DNA from: Turicibacter sanguinis
GTDB lineage: Bacteria > Bacillota_I > Bacilli_A > MOL361 > Turicibacteraceae
Assembly: GCF_013046825.1 (NCBI RefSeq)
Contig: NZ_CP053187.1
Coordinates: 124,001 to 188,000, forward strand
DNA: 64,000 nt
Reading direction: 5' to 3'
Within the stretch, counting starts at the first letter, position 1, and every line of letters starts with the position of its first letter. Below, in pieces: positions 35,377 to 45,311 of the stretch. The position numbers were made by a program, and so were the translations under genes. The notes beneath the pieces are model-generated. The model made no database searches. It saw only the letters and a list, made by a program, of their open reading frames with translations, and had not been told where the DNA came from.

Positions 35377-36398
35377 TCAAGCGCTATATATTCTTTAATT
35401 TTTTTAAGATTTGTATCATTTAGGAATCCACTCTCAACCAATGCGGTTAAAGCATCATCATTAATGACCTCATCTTTAACTAGTCTATCATAAGTTTTGT
35501 TTTTAATCAACTCTTCATAGTAAGAATTAAAAATTTCCAGTGTTATGGTTTGATTGTTCAGATATTCCTGAGTATTTGCTAAATATTCTTTCATTTCATT
35601 AATTCCAATCTTATTATTTGAAAAATTAGCTAAATAACCAGAAGTTGTTGCAATATACGGGATTAAATATTCATAGGCATCTTGCAACGAATTTTTACGA
35701 CTTGGGTCTTTTTGAATCATTTCTTCCATCACTTTAAGATTAACTGTCGTCCCATCAAAAATGAGATGTGCCTCTTCTTTGTAAGTTTGTAATACCTGAG
35801 TAAGTGTTTCATAGGGGGCATAAAACTCTTCAATATCCTTTGAAATAAAAGGAACTGTTTTTAATAAAAAAGAGGAGAATGTATGGGGGCCTACTAAATT
35901 AAACAAAGGAAATCCAACAATCATTAAAACAATGATTAAATACGTATACGTATTTAAAATGGTACACCCAGAACTTAGAATCCTTCCAAACGTTGAATTT
36001 AACTTAATTTTTCTGAATAAATACCTTTCCCATTCATAGTTTCTTCCGAATACATATAGAATGCTCTTTATAATAATAAATATAAATATATAAATAATAA
36101 CAAACATAATAAGTGGAATAATCATTTCTTCGTGAGGTTGCACTAAATAAAATAACTCATCAGGAATCATTAATCCTATATTCGCATTTTCTGGAATCGT
36201 CTGAATCGCTTTATTAGTTAAAAAAATAGAAATAAAATAAGTCGCTATCATTGAAATCAGTTGCAAAATAAGTTGAAGAAAACTGAAACGAAACGTATCT
36301 TTATAACCCAGATAAGCAGCGATTAAAAAAACAAGAAGGGCTATTACATCTACACTCGACTGTCTTAACACGACCATAGTTTCAATCATTTTTATCAC
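35373..36398 (-). CDS. CvpA-like polytopic membrane protein
   Basis: A 341-aa protein with four or five membrane helices in the first 190 residues (about 16-32, 40-62, 92-115, 145-170) and a helical hydrophilic C-terminal half (190-341). The N-terminal part resembles CvpA/colicin-V-production-type proteins, but the match is loose. It lies between thrS and infC. The promoter of infC begins inside its stop codon, so it has its own transcript. Function unknown. Confidence 0.65.
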   Translation of the reverse strand: MIKMIETMVVLRQSSVDVIALLVFLIAAYLGYKDTFRFSFLQLILQLISMIATYFISIFLTNKAIQTIPENANIGLMIPDELFYLVQPHEEMIIPLIMFVIIYIFIFIIIKSILYVFGRNYEWERYLFRKIKLNSTFGRILSSGCTILNTYTYLIIVLMIVGFPLFNLVGPHTFSSFLLKTVPFISKDIEEFYAPYETLTQVLQTYKEEAHLIFDGTTVNLKVMEEMIQKDPSRKNSLQDAYEYLIPYIATTSGYLANFSNNKIGINEMKEYLANTQEYLNNQTITLEIFNSYYEELIKNKTYDRLVKDEVINDDALTALVESGFLNDTNLKKIKEYIALD

Positions 36399-36517
36399 TC
36401 CCTACTTTACAATACCTACTTATTCTTTCCTTTTAACTGATAAAAACACAATCATCAACTAAATTCATTATTGTAATTCTCTATCATTCTATTCATAAAA
36501 TTCCAAAAATCTATAAA

Positions 36518-36545
36518 AAAATGAGAAGCTACAAGCTTCTCATTT
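36518..36545. terminator. terminator after thrS
   Basis: The stem 36518-36529 / 36533-36545, with a very short loop and T-rich flanks, sits just past the thrS stop. Confidence 0.8.
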
Positions 36546-36552
36546 TGACTTA

Positions 36553-38490
36553 TTATTCAGGTTTATAGTTTTTACGCTCTGCAATTTCTTCAACTAAGAA
36601 ATGAACGAATTCTTTTAATGGTAAAGTCTGAGTTTTTTGCTCACCGAAACGGCGGAATGTGACTTCATTATTAGCAACTTCTTTATCCCCTAATACAATA
36701 GACATTGGGATTTTCTTAGTTTGTGATTCACGGATTTTATAACCCATTTTTTCTTCACGCTCATCGATTTCTAAACGAACACGGTATTTACGTAATTCTT
36801 TAGCAACTTCTTTTGCGTACTCTAAATGATATTGATTATTAACTGGAATCACTGTTACTTGTGTTGGAGCTAACCATAGTGGGAATGCTCCTTTGTAAGT
36901 TTCAATTAAATAAGCCATGAAACGCTCATATGTTCCGATTAAACCACGGTGCATAACAACTGGACGTACTTTTTCACCAGTTTCAGATACATAAGTTAAA
37001 TCGAAACGTTCTGGTAATAAGAAGTCTAATTGAATAGTTGACATTGTAATATCATGTCCTAAAGCTGTTTTGATTTGGATATCTAATTTAGGACCATAGA
37101 AGGCCGCTTCTCCTTCAGCTTCAATGAATGGAATATTATTTTCGATTAATGTCTCGCGTAACATTGACTCTGCATTTTCCCACATTTGATCATCATCGAA
37201 ATATTTTTCTTTGTTTTCTGGATCACGAAGCGATAAACGATAGTAGTTAATTTCAACTCCGAAGTCTTTAATCACACGGTGAATTAATTCTAAACAACGA
37301 GAGAACTCTTCTTTAATTTGATCTGGACGAACAAAAAGATGAGAATCTGTTAAAGTCATCGCACGTACACGCTCAAGACCAGTTAAAGCACCTGAGGCTT
37401 CAAAACGGTGTTGAATAACTTGCTCTGCATAACGAATTGGTAAATCACGGTATGAACGTAATTTTGTTTTATATACCATCATATGGTGAGGACAAGACAT
37501 CGGACGTAATACTAATTCTTCATTATCCATTTCCATTGGAACGAACATATCTTCTTGATAATGTGCCCAGTGTCCTGAAGTACGATATAAATCAACAGAT
37601 CCCATAACTGGAGTTGCTACGTGTTGGTATCCGTAATCTTCTTCTAATTCAGTAATATATCGTTCGATTTGTTGACGAACTTTCATACCATTTGGTAACC
37701 AGATTGGTAATCCTTGACCTACTAATGGACTGAATGTGAATAATTCTAATTCACGTCCTAATTTTTTATGATCACGTTCCTTACGCTCTTCTAAAATACG
37801 TAAGTGATCAGCTAAAGCATCTTTAGATAAAGCAGCTGCCCCGTAAATACGAGTTAACATTTTATTGTCGCTATCTCCTCGCCAGTAAGCTCCTGCTACA
37901 CTTAATAATTTAAAGAACTTAACATCTTTTGTATTTGGAACATGTACTCCGCTACAAAGATCTGTAAAATCACCTTCTGAATAAGTTGTGATGATTTCAC
38001 CTTCTTTAATCGCATCAATTAATTCTAATTTATATTCATCAGCTGCAAATAATTCTTTTGCTTCTTCACGGCTTAATTCTTGACGAATAATCGGTAAAGC
38101 TTCTGAAGAAATTTTTTGCATCATTTTTTCAATAGCTGGTAAATCAGCTTCTGAAATTTTTGATTCTGTATCAATATCATAATAGAATCCATCTTCAATC
38201 GCAGGTCCTACTCCAAATTTTGCATCTGGATAAAGACGTTTAATAGCGGCAGCCATTAAGTGAGCAGCCGAATGGTTAATAATTTCCCACGCTTCTGGAC
38301 GATCATTTGTAATTAATTCAATTTTTGCATCTGCTTCAATTGGACGACTTAAATCATATAAATGTCCGTTAATTTTAGCAGCCACACATTTTTTACGTAA
38401 TCCTGGTGAAATAGAGTGCGCAATCGCATCTGCAGTAACTCCATTTTCAAATTGTTTCACATTCCCATCTGGGAAAGTAATGTTAATCAT
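36553..38490 (-). CDS. thrS: threonyl-tRNA synthetase
   Basis: A 645-aa class II synthetase: N-terminal TGS domain (about 1-60), an editing domain with [16 protein letters not shown] (HxxxH, about residues 73-77), the catalytic core with motif 2 [17 protein letters not shown] and the zinc-ligand MSCPHH, and the C-terminal anticodon-binding domain. It starts at ATG 38490 after GGAGG and is controlled by a T-box leader. Confidence 0.98.
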   Translation of the reverse strand: MINITFPDGNVKQFENGVTADAIAHSISPGLRKKCVAAKINGHLYDLSRPIEADAKIELITNDRPEAWEIINHSAAHLMAAAIKRLYPDAKFGVGPAIEDGFYYDIDTESKISEADLPAIEKMMQKISSEALPIIRQELSREEAKELFAADEYKLELIDAIKEGEIITTYSEGDFTDLCSGVHVPNTKDVKFFKLLSVAGAYWRGDSDNKMLTRIYGAAALSKDALADHLRILEERKERDHKKLGRELELFTFSPLVGQGLPIWLPNGMKVRQQIERYITELEEDYGYQHVATPVMGSVDLYRTSGHWAHYQEDMFVPMEMDNEELVLRPMSCPHHMMVYKTKLRSYRDLPIRYAEQVIQHRFEASGALTGLERVRAMTLTDSHLFVRPDQIKEEFSRCLELIHRVIKDFGVEINYYRLSLRDPENKEKYFDDDQMWENAESMLRETLIENNIPFIEAEGEAAFYGPKLDIQIKTALGHDITMSTIQLDFLLPERFDLTYVSETGEKVRPVVMHRGLIGTYERFMAYLIETYKGAFPLWLAPTQVTVIPVNNQYHLEYAKEVAKELRKYRVRLEIDEREEKMGYKIRESQTKKIPMSIVLGDKEVANNEVTFRRFGEQKTQTLPLKEFVHFLVEEIAERKNYKPE

Positions 38491-38545
38491 GGTATTTCCT
38501 CCTTTTATTTTTCGTTTACCTCGGAGCGAAATTTTTGAGTATAAA

Positions 38546-38811
38546 AAAAATCGCTCCTAAAATTTAATTAGGAACGATTATAATCGCGGTACCATCCTAT
38601 TTCCAACAAAGAAAAGACTCTTCGTTAGCAACTCAATTTAACGTTAACGCAGTCAGCGGGAAACTTTTTCAAGTCCAGTTCAAAGGGAGTAATTCAAACA
38701 TCGTACTTAGAAATCTTTCAGCCATGGATTCCCTCTCTAGAAAGTCGTATGAATAAATCATATCCTTATCAAAACCTTTGATATATCAGTCTACTCATTA
38801 GTATATGTATG
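38546..38811 (-). ncRNA. T-box leader of thrS
   Basis: The T-box core AGGATGGTACCGCGA is on the minus strand at 38583-38597. A terminator hairpin (38546-38578) with an eight-T run follows, and Stem I elements (AGAGAGGGAATCC, GGCTGAAAGA) precede it. An ACT triplet at 38688-38690 in the expected loop would be a Thr specifier; this was not folded. Confidence 0.93.
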
Positions 38812-38817
38812 AATCAT

Positions 38818-38846
38818 ATTATAATGTATGATTTTTTTGAAATCAA
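38818..38846 (-). promoter_or_regulatory. promoter of the thrS leader
   Basis: TTGATT (38841-38846), a 17-bp spacer and TATAAT (38818-38823) on the minus strand. Confidence 0.75.
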
Positions 38847-38865
38847 GCAAAAAGTGATAAGAATT

Positions 38866-39774
38866 TTAGCGATTTTGACGATAATTTGTTCCAGTAATAG
38901 CGACAGGAACACTTAAAGCTTTGATACGTTCTAAAATACGTGCCCCCTTAATTTCCTCAACTTCTCCTTTTTGAGTATAAGAATAATGATGACGTAATTG
39001 TTCATAATCCAAGTTCGAAGTGAAAAAAGTTGGAAGCCCCTGATGCATTCGATAATTTAAAATACGGCCAAGCACTTCATCCCGCATCCAGCTCGTCATC
39101 GATTCACTTCCAATATCATCTAGCATCAAGACATCGATTTGCTTTAATTGTTCAATTTTATCATATCCACTATTATTGTCACTATTAAATCCTGATTTAA
39201 TTTCAGCAACCAATTCAGGAAAGTAAACTAAGCCACAAACAATTCCACGTTGAGATAAGATATTTGCAATGGCGCTTAACATATATGTTTTCCCTGTGCC
39301 AAAAGGCCCATATAAATAAAGACCGCGACCTTTTTTATTTGTCATGTATTCATTAATAAATAAAGTTGCTTTTTCATAAAACTCGACACGCTCAGGATCC
39401 ATGATAAATCGTTCAAAATTCGCATTTACAATATCACCCGGCATATGAAAACTTTTAATATTCGCTAAATGTTTTTGATTTAACTCATAATGACAAGGCG
39501 TATATGCAATCTTAAGTTGCTTATACCTTGGTTCAAGTTCTGGTCGATGTCCTTTAACGGGTTGCTTACAATAATCTAATCCTAGACAACCCTCACATTT
39601 GGATTTATTTCGTGAATACTCATCTAAATCGGATATAAAGCTCGACAGACGTGACATATCCACCTCAGACTCATGACATTTTAATGCCTGTGCAATCTCT
39701 GGTTCATTTAATAACTCTTGATATGCCTGCTCAGCTCCAAACGTTTTCGGTATTAAATCACCTAATCGTTTCAT
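38866..39774 (-). CDS. dnaI: primosomal helicase loader DnaI
   Basis: A 302-aa AAA+ ATPase that loads the replicative helicase. The N-terminal domain has a Cys cluster (CEGCLGLDYC, about 60-69) for zinc. Walker A is GPFGTGKTYM (about 154), Walker B is VLMLDDIGSE, and sensor FFTSNLDYEQL follows. It lies 6 bp after dnaB, the conserved Firmicute pair. Confidence 0.95.
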   Translation of the reverse strand: MKRLGDLIPKTFGAEQAYQELLNEPEIAQALKCHESEVDMSRLSSFISDLDEYSRNKSKCEGCLGLDYCKQPVKGHRPELEPRYKQLKIAYTPCHYELNQKHLANIKSFHMPGDIVNANFERFIMDPERVEFYEKATLFINEYMTNKKGRGLYLYGPFGTGKTYMLSAIANILSQRGIVCGLVYFPELVAEIKSGFNSDNNSGYDKIEQLKQIDVLMLDDIGSESMTSWMRDEVLGRILNYRMHQGLPTFFTSNLDYEQLRHHYSYTQKGEVEEIKGARILERIKALSVPVAITGTNYRQNR

Positions 39775-39779
39775 CTAAT

Positions 39780-41147
39780 TCACCCTTTCCCATTTAGAAT
39801 CTGACTCTGTAATTGTTTCATGCGTTCAATCTTTTGTAAATCTTCTTCACTCAATGTTTTTTTATTCGATTCTTGCGTTTGCGGTGCTTTCAGCCAATCA
39901 GGAACTTGCTCTTGACGAACTACTCTCGCTGATTTTTGATAAGATGGTTTACTTGCTGCTGGCATCGTTTTTTCATTTTCACGTTTTTGCTTCGCTTTAA
40001 GCGTTGACTTAACTTGAGCAATTGCTTTTTCAGTATTATCAATCTCTTTACGCTGCCATTCACCCGCAATTTTTTCAACCAATTGCTTTGGCAATCGCCC
40101 ATCTGAAATATTTAACACATAATCAATCAACACATTCACAACACCGGATGGCATTTGTTGATCCACCACTAACCACTCAACTAATTGACGATCGGCTGGA
40201 ACAGGTTCTTTTTGATGTTGCTTAAACTTCAAGAAACTAAGTGGATGTTGTGACAGATGAATCAATAATTGTTTTTCCTTTGCACTTGCCGCATTCGCTT
40301 CACTAATCATGGTCTCTTGATTAACCTGCGAAACTTCCACCACCTCGATTGGCTTTCCTTTATTTAGAAATTGAAAATATTGTTTCGCTTGTTTTCTAAA
40401 TACCTCTAAGTTGACGAAGCCATCACTATCTAAAGCATCAAAAATAAGACGAGCTAATTCACTTTCATCTAATTTATATAAAAAGGCAATCTTATTAATT
40501 TGATCGAGAAGTTTATCCGATAAAATTTGATCATCGAGTCCAAACTGCTTGAGTAAAGCAAATAGTAACTCTTCATTAAAGGCTTTCTCTAGCTCTACTC
40601 CCTCACGCTTCATCTCACTAACCGGCAGTGGACTAGCTTGTAGGGTTTGAGAGTTACGAAGTAACACCGTCGTATCAAATACTTCATTAAATGGTTTTGA
40701 GACATTTTTTCCTTCTGCTTTAAAAGCATCTTCAATAAAAAATTGCTTTAATGCTTGATAATCTACATTCCCAACTTTTAAATTTAAAAAGACATTAATA
40801 ATTCCATCGCTAAAAAAGGCACGAGCTTTCATCGGTCTTTTTAAAACATACGTTATATGATGAGATTCTTCGGTGATATACACAGAAACTAATCCAACGG
40901 CTTCTAATTTATAACGCCACTCTAAAAACTCCTCAATATTCGTATTGAGTAACTGTAATAACAAATGATGCGTTAAAGATTGTTCCTGTTTTTTTAGTGC
41001 TAACGTATTTAAAGTCGTAAATAAACTCACGGCTTGCGGACCAATAATGGGTTGATACAGCAACGTCAAAACTTGTATTTCTTCCGAAGTCATCATTTGA
41101 ATGGGACTTAAGTCGAATGTTGTATTCGGTTTAAGAGATACTCCCAT
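39780..41147 (-). CDS. dnaB: replication initiation / membrane attachment protein DnaB (Firmicute type)
   Basis: A 455-aa protein that, with DnaD and DnaI, recruits helicase to the origin in Firmicutes; it is not the helicase. The N-terminal domain has the YQPIIGPQAVSLFTTL segment typical of the DnaB/DnaD family. The C-terminal DnaB_2 domain (about 285-375) is followed by a Lys/Glu/Gln-rich tail. A short hairpin (41178-41201) lies before it. Confidence 0.93.
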   Translation of the reverse strand: MGVSLKPNTTFDLSPIQMMTSEEIQVLTLLYQPIIGPQAVSLFTTLNTLALKKQEQSLTHHLLLQLLNTNIEEFLEWRYKLEAVGLVSVYITEESHHITYVLKRPMKARAFFSDGIINVFLNLKVGNVDYQALKQFFIEDAFKAEGKNVSKPFNEVFDTTVLLRNSQTLQASPLPVSEMKREGVELEKAFNEELLFALLKQFGLDDQILSDKLLDQINKIAFLYKLDESELARLIFDALDSDGFVNLEVFRKQAKQYFQFLNKGKPIEVVEVSQVNQETMISEANAASAKEKQLLIHLSQHPLSFLKFKQHQKEPVPADRQLVEWLVVDQQMPSGVVNVLIDYVLNISDGRLPKQLVEKIAGEWQRKEIDNTEKAIAQVKSTLKAKQKRENEKTMPAASKPSYQKSARVVRQEQVPDWLKAPQTQESNKKTLSEEDLQKIERMKQLQSQILNGKG

Positions 41148-41177
41148 TATTCAAACACTCCTTCTTTTAAAATGTTA

Positions 41178-41201
41178 AATCCCTATTAAAAATAGGGATT
41201 A
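41178..41201 (-). terminator. hairpin between hypothetical gene and dnaB
   Basis: An 11-bp stem (41178-41188 / 41191-41201) with a minimal loop and a weak T tail; a possible leaky terminator in the coaE-dnaBI direction. Confidence 0.5.
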
Positions 41202-41210
41202 ATCAATCTA

Positions 41211-41576
41211 TTATCGGTTTAAAGCTAATCCTTTAAACATAATTTTTTTATCTAATTCTTTATAGAATTCTTGAATCAGTTTTTTACCTTTTCCAAATGT
41301 AATGAGACCAGGCGTATTAATCGTAAAATCAACCGCTGATTCAATCGGCGTAATTTTAACAATCGTCACAATCACTTCAGCATCTTTACGCTTAAGCATT
41401 AATTCTTGACGATCATCATCTTCAAATTTTACCTCAAAGTTTAATGATTTAGCAACCTCAATAATCGCTGCTTTCGTTGGTTGATACTTTGCTTTATAGT
41501 AATGAGTCATTAACGCCTCATCCGTCGTTTTTTCACCTGATTCGTAGTGTGTTTTAAATAAGTCCATAAATCCCAT
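41211..41576 (-). CDS. conserved cytosolic protein of unknown function
   Basis: A 121-aa soluble protein with mixed alpha/beta pattern and no signal, helix bundle or catalytic motif that I recognise. It resembles the small 'cytosolic protein' genes found beside coaE/dnaB in Bacillota. The ATG at 41576 has GGGAGG 8 bp upstream. It lies 39 bp after coaE and probably belongs to the coaE transcript. Confidence 0.75.
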   Translation of the reverse strand: MGFMDLFKTHYESGEKTTDEALMTHYYKAKYQPTKAAIIEVAKSLNFEVKFEDDDRQELMLKRKDAEVIVTIVKITPIESAVDFTINTPGLITFGKGKKLIQEFYKELDKKIMFKGLALNR

Positions 41577-41615
41577 TTCTAGTTCCTCCCTTAATTCCTA
41601 TACTTTTCCACTATA

Positions 41616-42230
41616 TTAATTATGACTATGTTTAAGACAGCAGCATAACTGATGATACAGTGTCTCAAACTGAGTTCGTAACTCACTGACTTTACCTTCG
41701 TTAACTAAAACGAAGTTCGCAAGATCACGTTTTTTATCCAGTGACATCTGAGAATTAATCTTGGCGAGCGCATAGGCCTCCTCGATTTGGTCTCTTGCCA
41801 TCAGTCGTTTAATTTGCGTTTCCTGACTGACATAAACGACAATCGTCACATCCGTCAGTGATTCAAACTCAAACTCATATAAAAGTGGCATATCGAGAAC
41901 CACCATCGATTCATTAGCTTTTTTCGCGAGTTCAATCCCTTCTACTAACTTTTCACGGATTAAGGGTTTCATAATTTCATCTAATTTTGCTTTTGCAGCC
42001 TTATCTTGAAAAATTAAACGCCCTAGCCCCCCGCGGTCTAGGTTCCCATCCGCTAAAATAATATCCTGTCCAAATACATCTGCTAATCTTTTTAGAAGTA
42101 CCGTATTTGGTTGTTGCATCTGTCTGACAATTAAATCAGCATCTAAAACCGTCACACCCTTGTCTAAAAACAACTGAGTGACCGTACTTTTTCCTGATGA
42201 AATTCCACCCGTTAATCCAACTACTAACAT
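41616..42230 (-). CDS. coaE: dephospho-CoA kinase
   Basis: A 204-aa P-loop kinase, last step of CoA synthesis. Walker A is GLTGGISSGKST at residues 5-16, DADLIVRQM provides the catalytic Asp, and DMPLLYE is the family's third motif. It follows mutM by 14 bp in one operon, an order shared with Bacillus. Confidence 0.96.
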   Translation of the reverse strand: MLVVGLTGGISSGKSTVTQLFLDKGVTVLDADLIVRQMQQPNTVLLKRLADVFGQDIILADGNLDRGGLGRLIFQDKAAKAKLDEIMKPLIREKLVEGIELAKKANESMVVLDMPLLYEFEFESLTDVTIVVYVSQETQIKRLMARDQIEEAYALAKINSQMSLDKKRDLANFVLVNEGKVSELRTQFETLYHQLCCCLKHSHN

Positions 42231-42244
42231 GGATACAATCCCCC

Positions 42245-43078
42245 TTAAGACTTAATTATTTGGCATGTTGGACAAAAGTAAGTTCCACGTCCACCAACCT
42301 TAATTTTCTCAATAGGGGTTTCACAGATTTTACACACTTCACCCAATCGTTGATGAACTAACAACTCTTCTTGAAACGTTCCTGATACACCATGTGTGGA
42401 TGTAAAGGTTCGAATGGTTGTCCCACCTAATGAGATGGCTTTTGCTAACACCTCTACTGTATATTTTACCACATTTTCAATCTCGTTGTCGGATAATTCA
42501 TAGCTTGGGGTTAAAGGATGAATCTTTGCCCTAAATAACACCTCATCTACATAAATATTACCCAGTCCACAAACTACACTTTGATCTAGTAATAATGACT
42601 TAATCGGTTTCTTTTTCCCTTTTATTTTTCCTTTAACATACGCTGGGGTAAACTCATCTGAAAAAGGTTCCACCCCAAGCACTTTAAAAGCAGAGGTTTC
42701 TTCTAAATCTTGACCTTTTTCATATAAATGAAACGTCCCAAATTTACGCGTATCTTGATAAAGTAACTGACGTCCATTATCGAGTTTAAAGATAGCATGA
42801 ATATGCTTGTTTAATTCAAAATCATCTGCCTCATAAAAGTACTTACCTTCCATACGAAGATGCGAAAGGAGTTGATAATCTTGAAAATGAAAAACTAAAT
42901 ACTTCCCGCGACGACTAATCTCTTCTATCACTTGATTCGTTAGCTTTTCTTTAAAAACATCTGCACTCATATTTTTAACCATCGGTTCGTATCGTAACTC
43001 AATCTCTTTTATTCTTAAGCCTTTAATCTGGCTATTTAACACATTTTTAACTGTTTCAACTTCTGGTAATTCTGGCAT
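42245..43078 (-). CDS. mutM: formamidopyrimidine-DNA glycosylase
   Basis: A 277-aa base-excision enzyme that removes 8-oxoguanine. The mature N-terminus must be Pro-Glu (catalytic Pro2), so the ATG at 43078 before PELPEVETVKN is the true start although the frame is open to 43102. Lys in RRGKYLVF, the helix-two-turn-helix (SLLLDQSVVCGLGNIYVDE) and the C-terminal zinc finger CKIC...CPTC are all present. Confidence 0.96.
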   Translation of the reverse strand: MPELPEVETVKNVLNSQIKGLRIKEIELRYEPMVKNMSADVFKEKLTNQVIEEISRRGKYLVFHFQDYQLLSHLRMEGKYFYEADDFELNKHIHAIFKLDNGRQLLYQDTRKFGTFHLYEKGQDLEETSAFKVLGVEPFSDEFTPAYVKGKIKGKKKPIKSLLLDQSVVCGLGNIYVDEVLFRAKIHPLTPSYELSDNEIENVVKYTVEVLAKAISLGGTTIRTFTSTHGVSGTFQEELLVHQRLGEVCKICETPIEKIKVGGRGTYFCPTCQIIKS

Positions 43079-43118
43079 AGCAATTAGTCCATCCTTTTTC
43101 ATGTCATTTTCATGTTGT

Positions 43119-44549
43119 TTACTTCACAATGGATTGGTAAATCTCAAACATCATGATTAACAAGTCACGCTCAAGCGTTGAAATCGGTGCTTGATAATCT
43201 AAGTATTTGCCTTTAAAAACAATCTCTAAATCCGATGTCTGTAAAATCAATTGTTGCACCTGCTCGACTTCCTCTTGACTTAATTCAATCGTAATCCATT
43301 CGGTAACTTCATCTTCAATCCAAACTTGACGCTTTTCAGACGGATCCATTTCAAACGAAACGATTGCCTCTCCATTTTGACGAAGCTCAATCAAATCAAA
43401 ATCATTCATCGTCTGACCATAATATCCAAATACAACAGGCATCGTCGCACTTGTAATATCACTATTTGCCACGATATAAGGCATCACATTAATATTTTGT
43501 TCAACCATTGACTTATCTACACCCTCAGCCGTTCCTTTTTTTATATTTGTAAAAGCATAAGTGGCTAAGTTAACGGGATTAAAAGCGGTCGATGATTGAA
43601 GTGCCAGCTGATTATAGGTAATCACTTGCTGATTACTTTCTGTATTCACTAAGACTTGAATTTTCCCCGCATATTTACCGAGTGCCTTATCTCGTCGTTG
43701 AGCTCGCTGAAGTGTTACTTCAGATAACTTCAAATGAAGTGTCTCTTCATAACTACTTCCTAAATACGGCTCAATCTCTTGTAAAAAGTTAATAACAAAT
43801 CCCAGTTGATTATTCTCAATCAATTCCTCGATTTCCTTCATGACCTCTAAATAAAACTCCGATTGATAATACCATCTTAGCGACGTGATACCCTCGTCAT
43901 TTTCATTATCAATCAAATAATTCAATCGTTTAATTGCCTCAACATAATTTTTTTGTTCATAAAATTCATTTGCTTCCGTCAAATATTGTTCTTTAATCAA
44001 TTGAACACATTGCATGATTCTACCTTTAGCCAATTCATAATAAGACTGATCATTAAACATCACTTGACCATAAGCTTCAATCGCCTCTTCAATGAATCCC
44101 TGTTGTTGCAAATTCACACCTTTAATATAAGCTCTTTGTGATTGATAATACTTCGATACTTCATCAATTGTTTCAATTACTTTAGAACTCGAGAAAAATA
44201 ACGGTTCAATAATTTGCTCATACTGCAAATACTCTTCGTACTCAATTTTTCGAAGCATATATAAATTCGCATAATATTGATAACGACTAATCAAAGAATC
44301 TCCTAAATCCTTTTTAATTCGTTGTCCATAGTCACTATCTAAATTAATAAATCGCTGATAAACCGAAGTCACATCATCTGGCGATACTTCATCATAAATA
44401 TAATTAACTAAGATATTCAACTGTTTTTCATACAGGATAACATGTCGATTATAAATCATGGCCCCCCATATAATCAATGCTACAACCATAACAATAACAA
44501 TTTTTAATGAAAAGAACCAATAATTTTTTAACTGCTTTAATACCCCCAT
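43119..44549 (-). CDS. membrane-anchored extracytoplasmic repeat protein, unknown
   Basis: A 476-aa protein with one membrane helix at about 13-33 and a long extracytoplasmic part. Residues ~50-270 are helical with TPR-like pairs (GFIEEAIEAYGQVMFNDQSY; FYEQKNYVEAIKRLNYLI). The last ~180 residues are beta-rich. No enzyme motif was found. The ATG at 44549 follows GGGGTGG, better than the longer frame to 44609. It is the outermost gene of the coaE-mutM transcript; a cell-envelope scaffolding role is only a guess. Confidence 0.7.
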   Translation of the reverse strand: MGVLKQLKNYWFFSLKIVIVMVVALIIWGAMIYNRHVILYEKQLNILVNYIYDEVSPDDVTSVYQRFINLDSDYGQRIKKDLGDSLISRYQYYANLYMLRKIEYEEYLQYEQIIEPLFFSSSKVIETIDEVSKYYQSQRAYIKGVNLQQQGFIEEAIEAYGQVMFNDQSYYELAKGRIMQCVQLIKEQYLTEANEFYEQKNYVEAIKRLNYLIDNENDEGITSLRWYYQSEFYLEVMKEIEELIENNQLGFVINFLQEIEPYLGSSYEETLHLKLSEVTLQRAQRRDKALGKYAGKIQVLVNTESNQQVITYNQLALQSSTAFNPVNLATYAFTNIKKGTAEGVDKSMVEQNINVMPYIVANSDITSATMPVVFGYYGQTMNDFDLIELRQNGEAIVSFEMDPSEKRQVWIEDEVTEWITIELSQEEVEQVQQLILQTSDLEIVFKGKYLDYQAPISTLERDLLIMMFEIYQSIVK

Positions 44550-44794
44550 AACGTCCACCCCAACGAAACTTGCTTTTATTACCATTTTAACACAGAAAGC
44601 GCCTATCACCTATCATTTATTCGAATTTTTCACAAAGAAAAACGCTGACTAAAAAAAGATTTTCACAACCTCTAACGCCTAAAAGAAACTCAATTTTAAG
44701 GCGCTAAAGAAATATCTCCATCATCAACTATCACGCTTCCCTAAATGAGTAAAATAGATTAAAATAAATCTACTATCAAAAACGGGGGGATTTT

Positions 44795-45265
44795 ATGATT
44801 CGCAAGGCTTCTTTAAATGACTACAATCAAATCTCAAAACTAGTTTCAGAAGTTCATCAACTTCACGTCCTAAATCGACCAGATGTCTATTTGGATCTAA
44901 AACAACCATTTTCATACGATTCTTTTCTTCAGTTACTTGAAGAACCAACCTCAAATCTTTTCGTCATCGAAAATTCTAATCAAAACCTCATCGGATACGG
45001 TATCATCAACTTCCTTAAAACACGTTCACTCACCATCATGAAGCCATCAACAATCGCCTACATTGATGATTTTTGTATCTCATTTTCTTACCAACATCAA
45101 GGCTATGGTGCACAACTTTTTGATTACTTAAAAGAATATGCCAAAGAACAAGGTGCTACCTCTTTACAACTGACGGTTTGGGAGTTTAATGAACCAGCTA
45201 TAGCTTTTTATGAAAAAATGGGCATGAGTACGAGAAACAGACGATTAGAATTGCCGTTAAAATAA
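44795..45265 (+). CDS. GNAT acetyltransferase
   Basis: A 156-aa plus-strand N-acetyltransferase. The acetyl-CoA-binding segment is visible as FSYQHQGYGAQLFDYLKEYA (Q/R-x-x-G-x-G/A variant, about residues 97-108), followed by the classic EFNEPAIAFYEKMGM. The substrate is unknown. The ATG at 44795 has a GGGGGGA site. It converges with pepF across a shared terminator. Confidence 0.85.
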   Translation: MIRKASLNDYNQISKLVSEVHQLHVLNRPDVYLDLKQPFSYDSFLQLLEEPTSNLFVIENSNQNLIGYGIINFLKTRSLTIMKPSTIAYIDDFCISFSYQHQGYGAQLFDYLKEYAKEQGATSLQLTVWEFNEPAIAFYEKMGMSTRNRRLELPLK

Positions 45266-45267
45266 GT

Positions 45268-45311
45268 AAAAAGGAGAACGAAAACTTCTGTTTTCATTCT
45301 CCTTTTTTTTA
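45268..45311. terminator. bidirectional terminator between GNAT gene and pepF
   Basis: An 11-bp stem with an inner extension (45268-45285 / 45290-45308) and T-tract at the right, between convergent genes. Confidence 0.8.
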